Notes under the pieces: model-generated
Seen by the model: the letters and a program-made list of their open reading frames with translations, nothing else
The model's database searches: none
What the model was told of the DNA's origin: nothing
Program-made: the position numbers and the translations under genes
From: an uncultured Legionellales bacterium
Lineage (GTDB): Bacteria; Pseudomonadota; Gammaproteobacteria; UBA1113
Reading direction: 5' to 3'
Length of the DNA stretch: 14,244 nucleotides
NCBI GenBank assembly: GCA_945956945.1
Contig: CAMFJO010000002.1
Location: 1-14,244 of the forward strand
Shown: piece after piece, positions 1-5,169 of the stretch
Position numbering within the stretch: position 1 is the stretch's first letter
How the letters are laid out: each line of letters begins with the position of its first letter

Positions 1-109
1 CTGTAGACATATCACAACGACGTGCTAAATCGGAAATGGATACATCCTGCTTGTTCATTAGATTTCGTAAATTATTAGATACGATAGATAAAATTTGTTT
101 TTTTTCCAT
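1..109 (-). CDS. N-terminal fragment of an XRE/Cro-type helix-turn-helix repressor (cut by window edge)
   Basis: The minus strand reads 36 codons from an ATG at 109 to the window edge, so only the N-terminus is visible. It starts MEKKQILSIV and contains ISDLARRCDMST (about residues 25-36), which has the spacing of the first part of a lambda-repressor-like helix-turn-helix: a helix with L-A, then the turn, then the start of the recognition helix. It is divergently transcribed from a csrA-like gene, with about 200 bp of shared regulatory DNA between them. From memory, Legionella integrative conjugative elements carry a prophage-repressor-like gene (LvrR type) near lvrA, lvrB and a csrA paralogue, so this may be the repressor of such a module. 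The family call is fairly safe. The link to mobile-element control is inference. Confidence 0.65.
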   Translation of the reverse strand, partial: MEKKQILSIVSNNLRNLMNKQDVSISDLARRCDMST

Positions 110-169
110 GAGGTACTCAGTGAGTTAAAAGCATCCTATTGGCTGATTAAAAATTCTACGCCGGATTCC

Positions 170-198
170 TTGACAAAGCAAGAACACTAGGCTAAACT
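170..198 (+). promoter_or_regulatory. Sigma-70 promoter for the csrA-like gene
   Basis: A perfect -35 hexamer TTGACA (170-175), a 17-bp spacer and a -10-like TAAACT (193-198, 4 of 6 consensus) lie upstream of the csrA-like gene. This predicts a start of transcription near 205 and a leader of about 100 nt. The leader contains a short inverted repeat (TTTTCCT 198-204 with AGGAAAA 220-226) and GGA triplets of the kind CsrA proteins bind. Feedback on its own mRNA is therefore possible but not shown. Confidence 0.6.
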
Positions 199-210
199 TT
201 TCCTGTAGCC
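190..210. promoter_or_regulatory. Candidate operator dyad overlapping the csrA promoter
   Basis: GGCTA (190-194) and TAGCC (206-210) form a perfect 5-bp dyad with an 11-bp centre. It overlaps the -10 element and predicted start of the csrA promoter. The size (21 bp) and position suit a dimeric phage-type repressor such as the divergent gene at the left edge. The arms are short, so this is only a candidate. Confidence 0.3.
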
Positions 211-307
211 GCTTCCTTTAGGAAAATAATGGCGACAACAATTTTTATTAAAGGGAAAGCCCTGCATCGTAGGTGCTTGAATTTTATCAATATTAAGGAG
301 GAGAGTC

Positions 308-505
308 ATGCTAATTTTATCTAGAAATCAGTCACAGGAAATCGTCATCGGAAAAAATGCCGAAATTCGAGTTGTAGTTGTTTCTATCGATGAAAATCAA
401 GTCAAATTAGGCTTTACAGCTTCAAAAGATATACCTATCCATAGATATGAAATTTTTCAAAAATTAGAACAAGAGAAAGAAGCGCTAATCCATGATTATG
501 CTTAG
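308..505 (+). CDS. CsrA/RsmA-family RNA-binding regulator (paralogue)
   Basis: A 65-residue protein of the usual CsrA length. It begins MLILSRNQSQEI, matching the family start MLILTR with its beta-1 RNA-contact residues, and has QVKLGFTA in the middle and IHRYEIFQKL near the end. The Arg of that last motif (R46) corresponds to RNA-contacting Arg44 of E. coli CsrA. CsrA dimers bind GGA motifs in mRNA leaders and usually block translation. The start is fixed by a strong Shine-Dalgarno AAGGAGG at 295-301, 6 nt before the ATG. The neighbours (divergent repressor, small unknown genes, no alaS or tRNA-Ser) differ from the housekeeping csrA locus. This points to an accessory copy like those (LvrC/CsrT type) on Legionella integrative elements. 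Family assignment is firm; the element-borne role is inference. Confidence 0.88.
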   Translation: MLILSRNQSQEIVIGKNAEIRVVVVSIDENQVKLGFTASKDIPIHRYEIFQKLEQEKEALIHDYA

Positions 506-520
506 TCTTAGCCAATTTAG

Positions 521-548
521 AGGCCCCTTGTTTGAAAAACAGGGGCTT
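521..548 (+). terminator. Stem-loop after the csrA-like gene, terminator or attenuator
   Basis: AGGCCCC (521-527) pairs with GGGGCTT (542-548, one G-U). TGTTT (529-533) pairs with AAACA (537-541), giving a 12-bp stem with one bulged T and a 3-nt loop. Only three Ts follow, so termination may be partial. The hairpin separates csrA from the next small gene and could act as an attenuator or 3' stabiliser. Confidence 0.6.
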
Positions 549-576
549 TGGATATTTTGAGGGAGAGATAGGTTAA

Positions 577-783
577 ATGAATTTGGATGATATAAAAACA
601 TTGTCCTTGCCGAATTATATCGCGCTTTTAATTTCGGAGCGTTTAGGTCTAGAGGCTAATCAAGAACAAGTAGATATACTGGAGGCTTTGGTATTGATGG
701 CCACTTATCCTAAAAAAGTAAAAGATAGAATAATTAAGAATGTGTTGGAGATGATGAATTGGCCTATTTTTTTCTGTATTTAA
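577..783 (+). CDS. Small hypothetical protein downstream of csrA
   Basis: A 68-residue open frame starting MNLDDIKTLS with a purine-rich ribosome site (GGGAGAG at 561-567, AGG at 570-572). The protein looks mostly helical, with leucines and charged residues through the middle (YIALLISERLGLEA, then QEQVDILEALVLMA). It ends in a hydrophobic WPIFFCI tail. I do not recognise the family. It is co-directional with the csrA-like gene, 71 bp downstream beyond a hairpin, and probably belongs to the same regulatory module. An opposite-strand frame overlaps the same stretch, but the ribosome site and direction favour this one. Confidence 0.5.
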   Translation: MNLDDIKTLSLPNYIALLISERLGLEANQEQVDILEALVLMATYPKKVKDRIIKNVLEMMNWPIFFCI

Positions 784-823
784 AAAATAAAGATTTACGT
801 AATGAGCAATGAGGGAATGCGAT

Positions 824-1012
824 ATGAATAAAGAATTATTTTTTGACGGAATGCTTTTCATGGATCTATATAATGTCAGCTTTATGATTCACTCAATATC
901 TGCTGTTGTGGTTAACGATCCATTTTTTAAGAGTGCTAATGTGTCAGCGCCATTATTTGGCCAGCAGAGTGATGCAAACAAAATCAGAAAACATTCTAAC
1001 CACTTATTTTAA
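824..1012 (+). CDS. Small hypothetical protein ending at the gpmI junction, possibly truncated
   Basis: A 62-residue frame starting [10 protein letters not shown]. It is preceded by GAGGGA at 811-816, 7 nt upstream, which is why I prefer this ATG to the one 15 nt earlier. The sequence is hydrophobic in the middle ([12 protein letters not shown]) and ends KHSNHLF. The stop codon lies only a few bases before the point where gpmI-like sequence begins on the other strand. The natural C-terminus may therefore have been lost, with the last residues being junction DNA. No family is recognised. It is probably the third gene of the csrA-containing block. Confidence 0.4.
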   Translation: MNKELFFDGMLFMDLYNVSFMIHSISAVVVNDPFFKSANVSAPLFGQQSDANKIRKHSNHLF

Positions 1013-1124
1013 GCAATGGCTTTTTGGCCGCTGCAATGGCATTGTGTGCGCTGTCTTCTTTATAACCCCAACCATCCAGTACGATGAGTACCAAGGGTTT
1101 GGGTCGGGTAGGGGCTATGGCCAT
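996..1124 (-). pseudogene. gpmI: 5' remnant of gpmI, cofactor-independent phosphoglycerate mutase
   Basis: Read from an ATG at 1124, the minus strand gives [10 protein letters not shown], then [14 protein letters not shown] and [10 protein letters not shown]. This is the unmistakable start of GpmI, which interconverts 3- and 2-phosphoglycerate in glycolysis. Asp17 of LDGWG is the metal-binding aspartate of the alkaline-phosphatase-like core. Similarity stops after Pro36 (codon at 1017-1019). Six unrelated residues then lead to a stop at 996-998. The family is about 510 residues long, so over 90 per cent is missing, including the active-site serine. A good promoter and a ribosome site (AGGA, about 8 nt before the ATG) remain. 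In E. coli gpmI is next to and divergent from yibN, and yibN lies 1.6 kb to the right here, so this is the native locus cut by an insertion or rearrangement. Whether a complete gpmI or gpmA exists elsewhere cannot be seen. Confidence 0.85.
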
Positions 1125-1154
1125 TTTTTGTATCCTGGAATGTCGTTAGGCTCC

Positions 1155-1184
1155 ATTCTAATGCTTTTTTAGGGGTGATGTCAC
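1155..1184 (-). promoter_or_regulatory. Promoter of the truncated gpmI
   Basis: On the minus strand GTGACA (1184-1179), an 18-bp spacer and TAGAAT (1160-1155, 5 of 6 consensus) precede the gpmI start at 1124 by about 30 bp. A perfect 10-bp direct repeat TAGGGGTGAT (1170-1179 and 1189-1198, 19 bp apart) overlaps the -35 side and could be a regulator site. Confidence 0.5.
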
Positions 1185-1206
1185 GATGTAGGGGTGATTT
1201 CGGAGA

Positions 1207-2436
1207 TCAGTCCAGCATAGAAAAAGGAATTGCCCAAAGGTTGTCCCCAAATGCTAAACATTTATCGCCATTGTATAGCACTATACCACTTATCCAGTTT
1301 TTACCAGTTAACCCCGCTAGTTTTCTTAACCCATGAAAATCCTGATTAAAGATCGTATGGCTTGCCTTGACTTCGATACCAATAATTTTATGCGCGTGAC
1401 TTTCAAGGATAAAGTCAATTTCCATTTTATCTTTGTCACGATAATAATATATATTCCATGGTTCTTCTGTGAAAGAGATAGTTTTTAATAATTCACCATA
1501 TACCCATGTTTCCAATAATGCACCAAAATCAGATTTATTCCATTCAACACTTTCTATCGTCATTCGATTAAGGCTTGCCAAAAGACCACTATCCAAAAAG
1601 TGAATTTTTGGCGTTTTTATAATTCGGTTTAATGCATTGCTGTGCCACGGTTTTAATCGATGTACTAAAAACAAGGTTTCAAGTAAGCCAATATATTTTT
1701 GTGTTGTTTTAGAATCTAAATTTAACTGCCCACCAATTTGGGTAAAATTGGTTAATTTTCCAGACTGCTGTGCAAGCACCTCTAAAAGTCTTGGCATCTC
1801 GACTAATTTTTCGATTGAGGAAATATCTTTTATGTCTCTCTCTACAATTGCTTTGATATAAGATCCAGCCCATGCGCTACGTCTGGCTGGATCCGAGCGC
1901 AAGAGCATCTCTGGATATCCACCAGTGAGTACCCGTGAAATAATTTCTAATTGCTCTGAAGGTATTTGTTGAGGCCAAGATTGATTTTTGGCGTGACTTA
2001 GAAAAAGGTTTTCTCGATGACTCATTTCAGTCAGAGAAAGTGGTAATAAGGTTAATATTTCCATGCGCCCAGCCAAACTATCACCGACTTGAGGTAAAGC
2101 CAGAAGATTGGCTGATCCAGTTAATAAAAAGCGTCCGGGCTGCCTGTTTTGATCGACTGAGAATTTAATCGCACGCAATAATTCTGGTGCTCGTTGAATT
2201 TCATCTATGATTGCTTTATCTATGCTATTAATAAAACCGATGGGATCTTGTTTTGCTGCATTGAGTGTATTGTCGTCATCTAAAGTGTAATAAGATAAAG
2301 ATGGTGAATATTGTTTCACTAAGGTTGTTTTTCCGGATTGTCGCGGGCCATTAATTAAGACCACGGGTGTATCTTGCATCGCAATTTCCAAGCGGGCCTT
2401 CAGTTTTCTTGAAAAATCATTTTTAGTCGTTTTCAA
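1207..2436 (-). CDS. AAA-type ATP-binding protein with C-terminal DUF4143 nuclease-like domain
   Basis: 409 residues. The AAA_14 domain has Walker A GPRQSGKTT (30-38, Lys36), Walker B AIIDEIQ (75-81) and a sensor-like LLTGSAN (104-110). A winged-helix-like middle follows, then a DUF4143 C-terminus in which Asp341, Glu355 and Lys357 (EIDFILE then GIEVKAS) have the order of a PD-(D/E)xK fold. The start is a TTG at 2436, because AGAGGA lies 5 nt upstream and the first in-frame ATG would remove the N-terminus up to residue 20. Family members are scattered, horizontally spread genes of unclear function, often compared with toxin-antitoxin or mobile genes. It sits between the gpmI promoter and yibN, which are adjacent in E. 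coli, so it looks inserted. An array of 22-bp repeats lies just upstream. Confidence 0.85.
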   Translation of the reverse strand: MKTTKNDFSRKLKARLEIAMQDTPVVLINGPRQSGKTTLVKQYSPSLSYYTLDDDNTLNAAKQDPIGFINSIDKAIIDEIQRAPELLRAIKFSVDQNRQPGRFLLTGSANLLALPQVGDSLAGRMEILTLLPLSLTEMSHRENLFLSHAKNQSWPQQIPSEQLEIISRVLTGGYPEMLLRSDPARRSAWAGSYIKAIVERDIKDISSIEKLVEMPRLLEVLAQQSGKLTNFTQIGGQLNLDSKTTQKYIGLLETLFLVHRLKPWHSNALNRIIKTPKIHFLDSGLLASLNRMTIESVEWNKSDFGALLETWVYGELLKTISFTEEPWNIYYYRDKDKMEIDFILESHAHKIIGIEVKASHTIFNQDFHGLRKLAGLTGKNWISGIVLYNGDKCLAFGDNLWAIPFSMLD

Positions 2437-2465
2437 TAGGTTCCTCTACATTCTTGGTAAAAATC

Positions 2466-2575
2466 CGGCTAAAATGGAATAAATCCACGGCTATTATGGA
2501 ATATAAGCTCGGCTATTATGGAATATAGCGTCGGCTGATATGGAATATAGCATCGGCTGATATGGAATGCAAGAG
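2466..2575 (-). repeat. Five tandem 22-bp repeats upstream of the ATPase gene
   Basis: Five head-to-tail units start at 2466, 2488, 2510, 2532 and 2554, exactly 22 bp apart. All begin CGGCT, followed by a variable A/G and T/A stretch and then ATGGAAT; the last 5-7 positions vary. Units 2 to 4 are the most alike. There is no spacer between units, so it is not a CRISPR array. The period is near two helical turns, so bound proteins would lie on one face of the DNA. The array begins 30 bp upstream of the ATPase start. It could be an operator array, an iteron-like set, or the multi-repeat end of an IS21-type element. Confidence 0.85.
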
Positions 2576-2640
2576 AGGAGGTGAAAAACACCTACCAATT
2601 AGATAGGTATTTGGCTAATCCGTGTACTTTTAGATAGCCT

Positions 2641-2662
2641 CGGCTGATCGGGAATAAGGCAT
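2641..2662 (-). repeat. Sixth, separated copy of the 22-bp repeat
   Basis: CGGCTGATCGGGAATAAGGCAT matches the array consensus at most positions. It starts 87 bp after the fifth unit, almost four repeat lengths, and ends 4 bp before the -35 of the yibN promoter. A protein bound here could touch RNA polymerase at that promoter. The 65 bp between copies five and six hold short overlapping hairpins (AGGTG 2579-2583 with CACCT 2589-2593) but no clear further unit. Confidence 0.7.
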
Positions 2663-2666
2663 ACGG

Positions 2667-2695
2667 TTAACAAACCCCTCTAAGCCGTGTATACT
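2667..2695 (+). promoter_or_regulatory. Sigma-70 promoter of the yibN-grxC-secB-gpsA operon
   Basis: TTAACA (2667-2672), a 17-bp spacer and TATACT (2690-2695), each 5 of 6 consensus, give a strong promoter about 30 bp before the yibN start. Transcription should begin near 2702. The immediately upstream DNA is the sixth 22-bp repeat. Confidence 0.75.
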
Positions 2696-2726
2696 TGCTG
2701 CCAATATTGATTACAAAGAGGTCTCC

Positions 2727-3149
2727 ATGGGCGCGTACATCACATTTGCCAAGAGTCATTGGCTATTGTCACTGGCATTTTTAGTTGTGTTGGTGGCTTT
2801 GGTGGTCAATGAAGTCATTATCAGAATGCGTGGATTGAGCAAAATAAACCCACAATCACTCGTCAATTTGATGAATCGGGAACAGGCATTGGTTTTGGAT
2901 CTGCGTTCTCTAGAAGAATTCAAAGCAGGCCATATCGCCGGCGCCAAACACGTGGACGCGGTACAATTGACCAATAAGATAGACAATTTATTAAAGGACA
3001 AAAATCATCCGGTGATCCTCGTTTGTTCTCAAGGACAAAAAGCCTTAAGTCATGCTCAGCAGGTGGAAAAATTGGGTTATCAGCGTGTGTATTATTTGGC
3101 GCAAGGGATAGCGGCGTGGCGGCAAGATAATTTGCCTTTGGTCAAATAA
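2727..3149 (+). CDS. yibN: Membrane-anchored rhodanese-like sulfurtransferase, YibN type
   Basis: 140 residues. One hydrophobic segment (about 12-31, LLSLAFLVVLVALVV) anchors the protein in the inner membrane. A single rhodanese domain follows, with VLDLRSLEEFKAGHIAGA (about 56-73) and the active-site loop VCSQGQKA, where Cys100 would carry the persulfide, then YYLAQGIAAW near the end. Single-domain rhodaneses move sulfane sulfur; the exact substrate of YibN is not settled. The start is supported by AAGAGGT at 2716-2722. It is the first gene of the order yibN-grxC-secB-gpsA known from E. coli, with grxC 14 bp downstream, a pairing that suggests thiol or redox chemistry. Length and domain are normal for the family. 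Confidence 0.9.
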   Translation: MGAYITFAKSHWLLSLAFLVVLVALVVNEVIIRMRGLSKINPQSLVNLMNREQALVLDLRSLEEFKAGHIAGAKHVDAVQLTNKIDNLLKDKNHPVILVCSQGQKALSHAQQVEKLGYQRVYYLAQGIAAWRQDNLPLVK

Positions 3150-3163
3150 GCGGGGTTAAAGAC

Positions 3164-3433
3164 ATGGTCAAAGTGGTGATGTATACGCGAACCGTATGTC
3201 CGTATTGCGATCAGGCTAAAGCCTTGTTAAAGCGCCATGGAATTGCCATTCAGGAAATCAATATAGATTTAGAGCCCCAAAGGGCGCAAGAAATGATAGA
3301 AAGATCGCAGCGTCGCACTGTGCCGCAAATTTTTATCAATGATGAGCACATAGGCGGTTGTGATGATTTGTATGCATTAGAACGTGCCGGGAAATTAAAA
3401 CCAAAGTTAATAGGAGAACCGTTTCATGAGTGA
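3164..3433 (+). CDS. grxC: Glutaredoxin 3 (GrxC)
   Basis: 89 residues, a complete small glutaredoxin that reduces disulfides and glutathione mixed disulfides in the cytoplasm using glutathione. The active site is CPYC at 12-15, the dithiol form. TVPQIFI (about 52-58) holds the cis-proline, and GGCDDLYAL (about 63-71) is the glutathione-binding motif. The start is 14 bp after the yibN stop, with a purine-rich stretch before the ATG. The 3' end overlaps secB by 8 bp, so translation of the two is probably coupled. Operon position matches E. coli. Confidence 0.93.
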   Translation: MVKVVMYTRTVCPYCDQAKALLKRHGIAIQEINIDLEPQRAQEMIERSQRRTVPQIFINDEHIGGCDDLYALERAGKLKPKLIGEPFHE

Positions 3434-3905
3434 AGATAAAATAACGACAGAACAAACCGCACAAATGCATATTCAACGCTTGTATGTTAAGGATATGTCG
3501 TTTGAAGCACCAAACTCACCTGAAGTATTTCAAGTGCAAAATTGGCAGCCACAAATTGAAGTGGAATTAAATACCAGCTCCAAACCCTTAAGCGATAACC
3601 TGTATGAAGCCGCGGTCACCATTACGGTGACGGCTAAATTGGAAGAAAAAGTCGCTTATTTGGTGGAAGTTGCTCAAGCAGGCATTTTTGCCGTCGTGAA
3701 TTTTCCTGCTGATCAGGTGCAGTATTTAATGGGCGCTTATTGCCCCGCCATTTTATTTCCTTATGCGCGTCAGGTCATTGCGGATGCCATTATGAACGGC
3801 GGTTTCCCCGCATTGCATCTGGCACCGATGAATTTTGAAGCCTTGTATGCCCAGCAATTGCAGCAGAAAGAATCTCAAGGTTCTAGTATTATCAGAGAGT
3901 CGTAG
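3426..3905 (+). CDS. secB: Protein-export chaperone SecB
   Basis: 159 residues, typical SecB length. SecB is a cytoplasmic tetramer that holds preproteins unfolded and passes them to SecA. Family signatures are visible: LYVKDMSFEAPNSPE near residues 19-33, then GIFAVVNF, GAYCPAILFPYAR and GGFPALHLAPMNFEALY in the second half. The tail QQLQQKESQG is Gln-rich, as is common. The ATG at 3426 lies inside the end of grxC (8-bp overlap), preceded by GGAGAA. It is fourth from the end of nothing unusual: no frameshift or missing core motif is seen. In E. coli grxC, secB and gpsA are co-transcribed as here. Confidence 0.95.
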   Translation: MSEDKITTEQTAQMHIQRLYVKDMSFEAPNSPEVFQVQNWQPQIEVELNTSSKPLSDNLYEAAVTITVTAKLEEKVAYLVEVAQAGIFAVVNFPADQVQYLMGAYCPAILFPYARQVIADAIMNGGFPALHLAPMNFEALYAQQLQQKESQGSSIIRES

Positions 3906-3909
3906 TATT

Positions 3910-4905
3910 TTGAGCAAAACGTCTATCGCGGTATTAGGTGCTGGTTCATGGGGTACGGCGCTGGCTTTATTGTTGGCACGTAATCACCATCGTGTTCGTT
4001 GGTGGGGCCATGATAAAGTGCGCATGCAACAAGTGAAAAAGACGCATTGTAATGATAAATATTTTCCGGGCCTTATCCTTCCCGCCGCTTTGGAAATTGA
4101 ACTGGATCTAACACAGTGCGTACAAGAAGTTCAGCATGTTTTGTTGGTTGTTCCGAGCCATGCTTTTAGTACTACCTTAAAATCCATTGCACCGCACTTA
4201 TCTGCGAATACGGGCGTATTATGGGGCACCAAAGGTTTAGATGCCGAAGGACAATGGCTGCATGAAGTGGCTGCACAACAATTGGGAACTCAGCGTCAAT
4301 TGGCGATTTTATCGGGACCCTCTTTTGCCAAAGAGGTGGTCGATGAGAAACCGACCGCCGTCACCATCGCTGCCGAAGATAAAACCTATGGTGAGATCTT
4401 ATGTAAACTATTTTCCAATCACTATTTCAGAGCCTATCAAAACACCGATTTAATTGGCGTGCAGTTAGGCGGTGCCGTTAAAAACACCTTGGCGATTGCT
4501 GCCGGTATTGTCGATGGTTCTAATTTGGGTGCGAATGCACGCAGTGCCTTGATCACACGCGGCTTGGCGGAAATGATGCGCTTGGGCAATGCGGTAGGCG
4601 CGAAGGCCGCCACTTTAATGGGTTTAGCGGGTGTGGGGGACTTAATTCTCACTTGCACCGATAACCAATCGCGTAACCATCGTTTTGGGGTATTGTTGGG
4701 CCAAGGTTTGAGTGTAGAAGCCGCGTTACAACAAATAGGCCAGGTGGTAGAGGGTGTGAAAACCACTGAGCGCATTCAGCGTTTGCGCGCACATCACGAG
4801 GTCGATATGCCTATCACCCAATGTGTAGCTGAAGTATTACAGGATAAGATTAGCGTTAAACAAGCCGTACAACAATTAATGGCAAGGCCATTGCGGTTTG
4901 AATAG
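3910..4905 (+). CDS. gpsA: NAD(P)-dependent glycerol-3-phosphate dehydrogenase GpsA
   Basis: 331 residues from a TTG start. It reduces dihydroxyacetone phosphate to sn-glycerol 3-phosphate for phospholipid synthesis in the cytoplasm. The Rossmann motif GAGSWGTALA begins at residue 10. LWGTKGL, LSGPSFAKEV, the catalytic-lysine stretch GGAVKNTLAIAAG (Lys191) and AGVGDLILTC are all present. An ATG further upstream (3835) stays in frame but would add 25 residues of no family likeness, read from within secB. TTG at 3910 follows AGAGAG (3894-3899), lies 4 nt after the secB stop and gives MSKTSIAVLGAG, the normal N-terminus. The weak start codon probably relies on translation coupled to secB. Confidence 0.93.
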   Translation: MSKTSIAVLGAGSWGTALALLLARNHHRVRWWGHDKVRMQQVKKTHCNDKYFPGLILPAALEIELDLTQCVQEVQHVLLVVPSHAFSTTLKSIAPHLSANTGVLWGTKGLDAEGQWLHEVAAQQLGTQRQLAILSGPSFAKEVVDEKPTAVTIAAEDKTYGEILCKLFSNHYFRAYQNTDLIGVQLGGAVKNTLAIAAGIVDGSNLGANARSALITRGLAEMMRLGNAVGAKAATLMGLAGVGDLILTCTDNQSRNHRFGVLLGQGLSVEAALQQIGQVVEGVKTTERIQRLRAHHEVDMPITQCVAEVLQDKISVKQAVQQLMARPLRFE

Positions 4906-4915
4906 CGTCACCTTA

Positions 4916-4955
4916 AACTTAAGATGAGATTGATAACAGGCTCAAGTTATTTTTT
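4916..4955 (+). terminator. Candidate Rho-independent terminator after gpsA
   Basis: AACTTAAG (4916-4923) pairs with CTCAAGTT (4941-4948) with one mismatch. Alternatively ATAAC (4933-4937) pairs with GTTAT (4946-4950). Both end at a run of six Ts (4950-4955). The stems are AT-rich and modest, but the T-run and the position just after the operon support termination. Confidence 0.5.
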
Positions 4956-5017
4956 CAGTAAAATCCGAAAGTTAGCTGTCTTAATATTTCCTTAATTATT
5001 GCTTCATCAGTAAGGGG

Positions 5018-5023
5018 TATAAT
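5018..5023 (+). promoter_or_regulatory. Perfect -10 element upstream of the repeat-protein gene
   Basis: TATAAT stands at 5018-5023 after a GGGG tract, about 150 bp before the start of the large unknown gene. No good -35 hexamer is found 16-18 bp upstream, so an activator or another factor may be needed. The rest of the 264-bp gap (4906-5169) is very AT-rich. ATTAAAAGAGA occurs twice (near 5048 and 5151), the second copy supplying the ribosome site. Confidence 0.4.
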
Positions 5024-5136
5024 AGCTCCTGATAAGTATAAGAATAATTAAAAGAGATTGTATTTAGTAGCATTATAAGTTAAAATTCTTATTCATTTAG
5101 GAAACGTATAATTAAAAGTTATATTGCAACTATTTG

Positions 5137-5150
5137 AATTGTATACAATT
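5137..5150. promoter_or_regulatory. Perfect 14-bp palindrome in front of the repeat-protein gene
   Basis: AATTGTATACAATT is a perfect palindrome ending 19 bp before the ATG at 5170. In DNA it could be the operator of a dimeric regulator. In RNA it would make at most a weak hairpin next to the ribosome site. Function is not known. Confidence 0.4.
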
Positions 5151-5169
5151 ATTAAAAGAGAGGGTAAGC

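Noticed and set aside
1..20. Adapter at the left end, because the window starts CTGT
   Set aside because: The following bases do not match the mosaic end, and the reading frame of the repressor gene continues to position 1.
906..1172. 88-residue plus-strand frame
   Set aside because: It runs across the csrA-block/gpmI junction and antisense to the clear gpmI remnant, and shows no family likeness.
2466..2662. CRISPR array
   Set aside because: The 22-bp units are head to tail with no spacers, and no cas genes are near.
3835..3909. N-terminal extension of gpsA from an ATG inside secB
   Set aside because: The extra 25 residues are read from secB in another frame and precede the normal family start. 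TTG at 3910 has a ribosome site and gives the right N-terminus.
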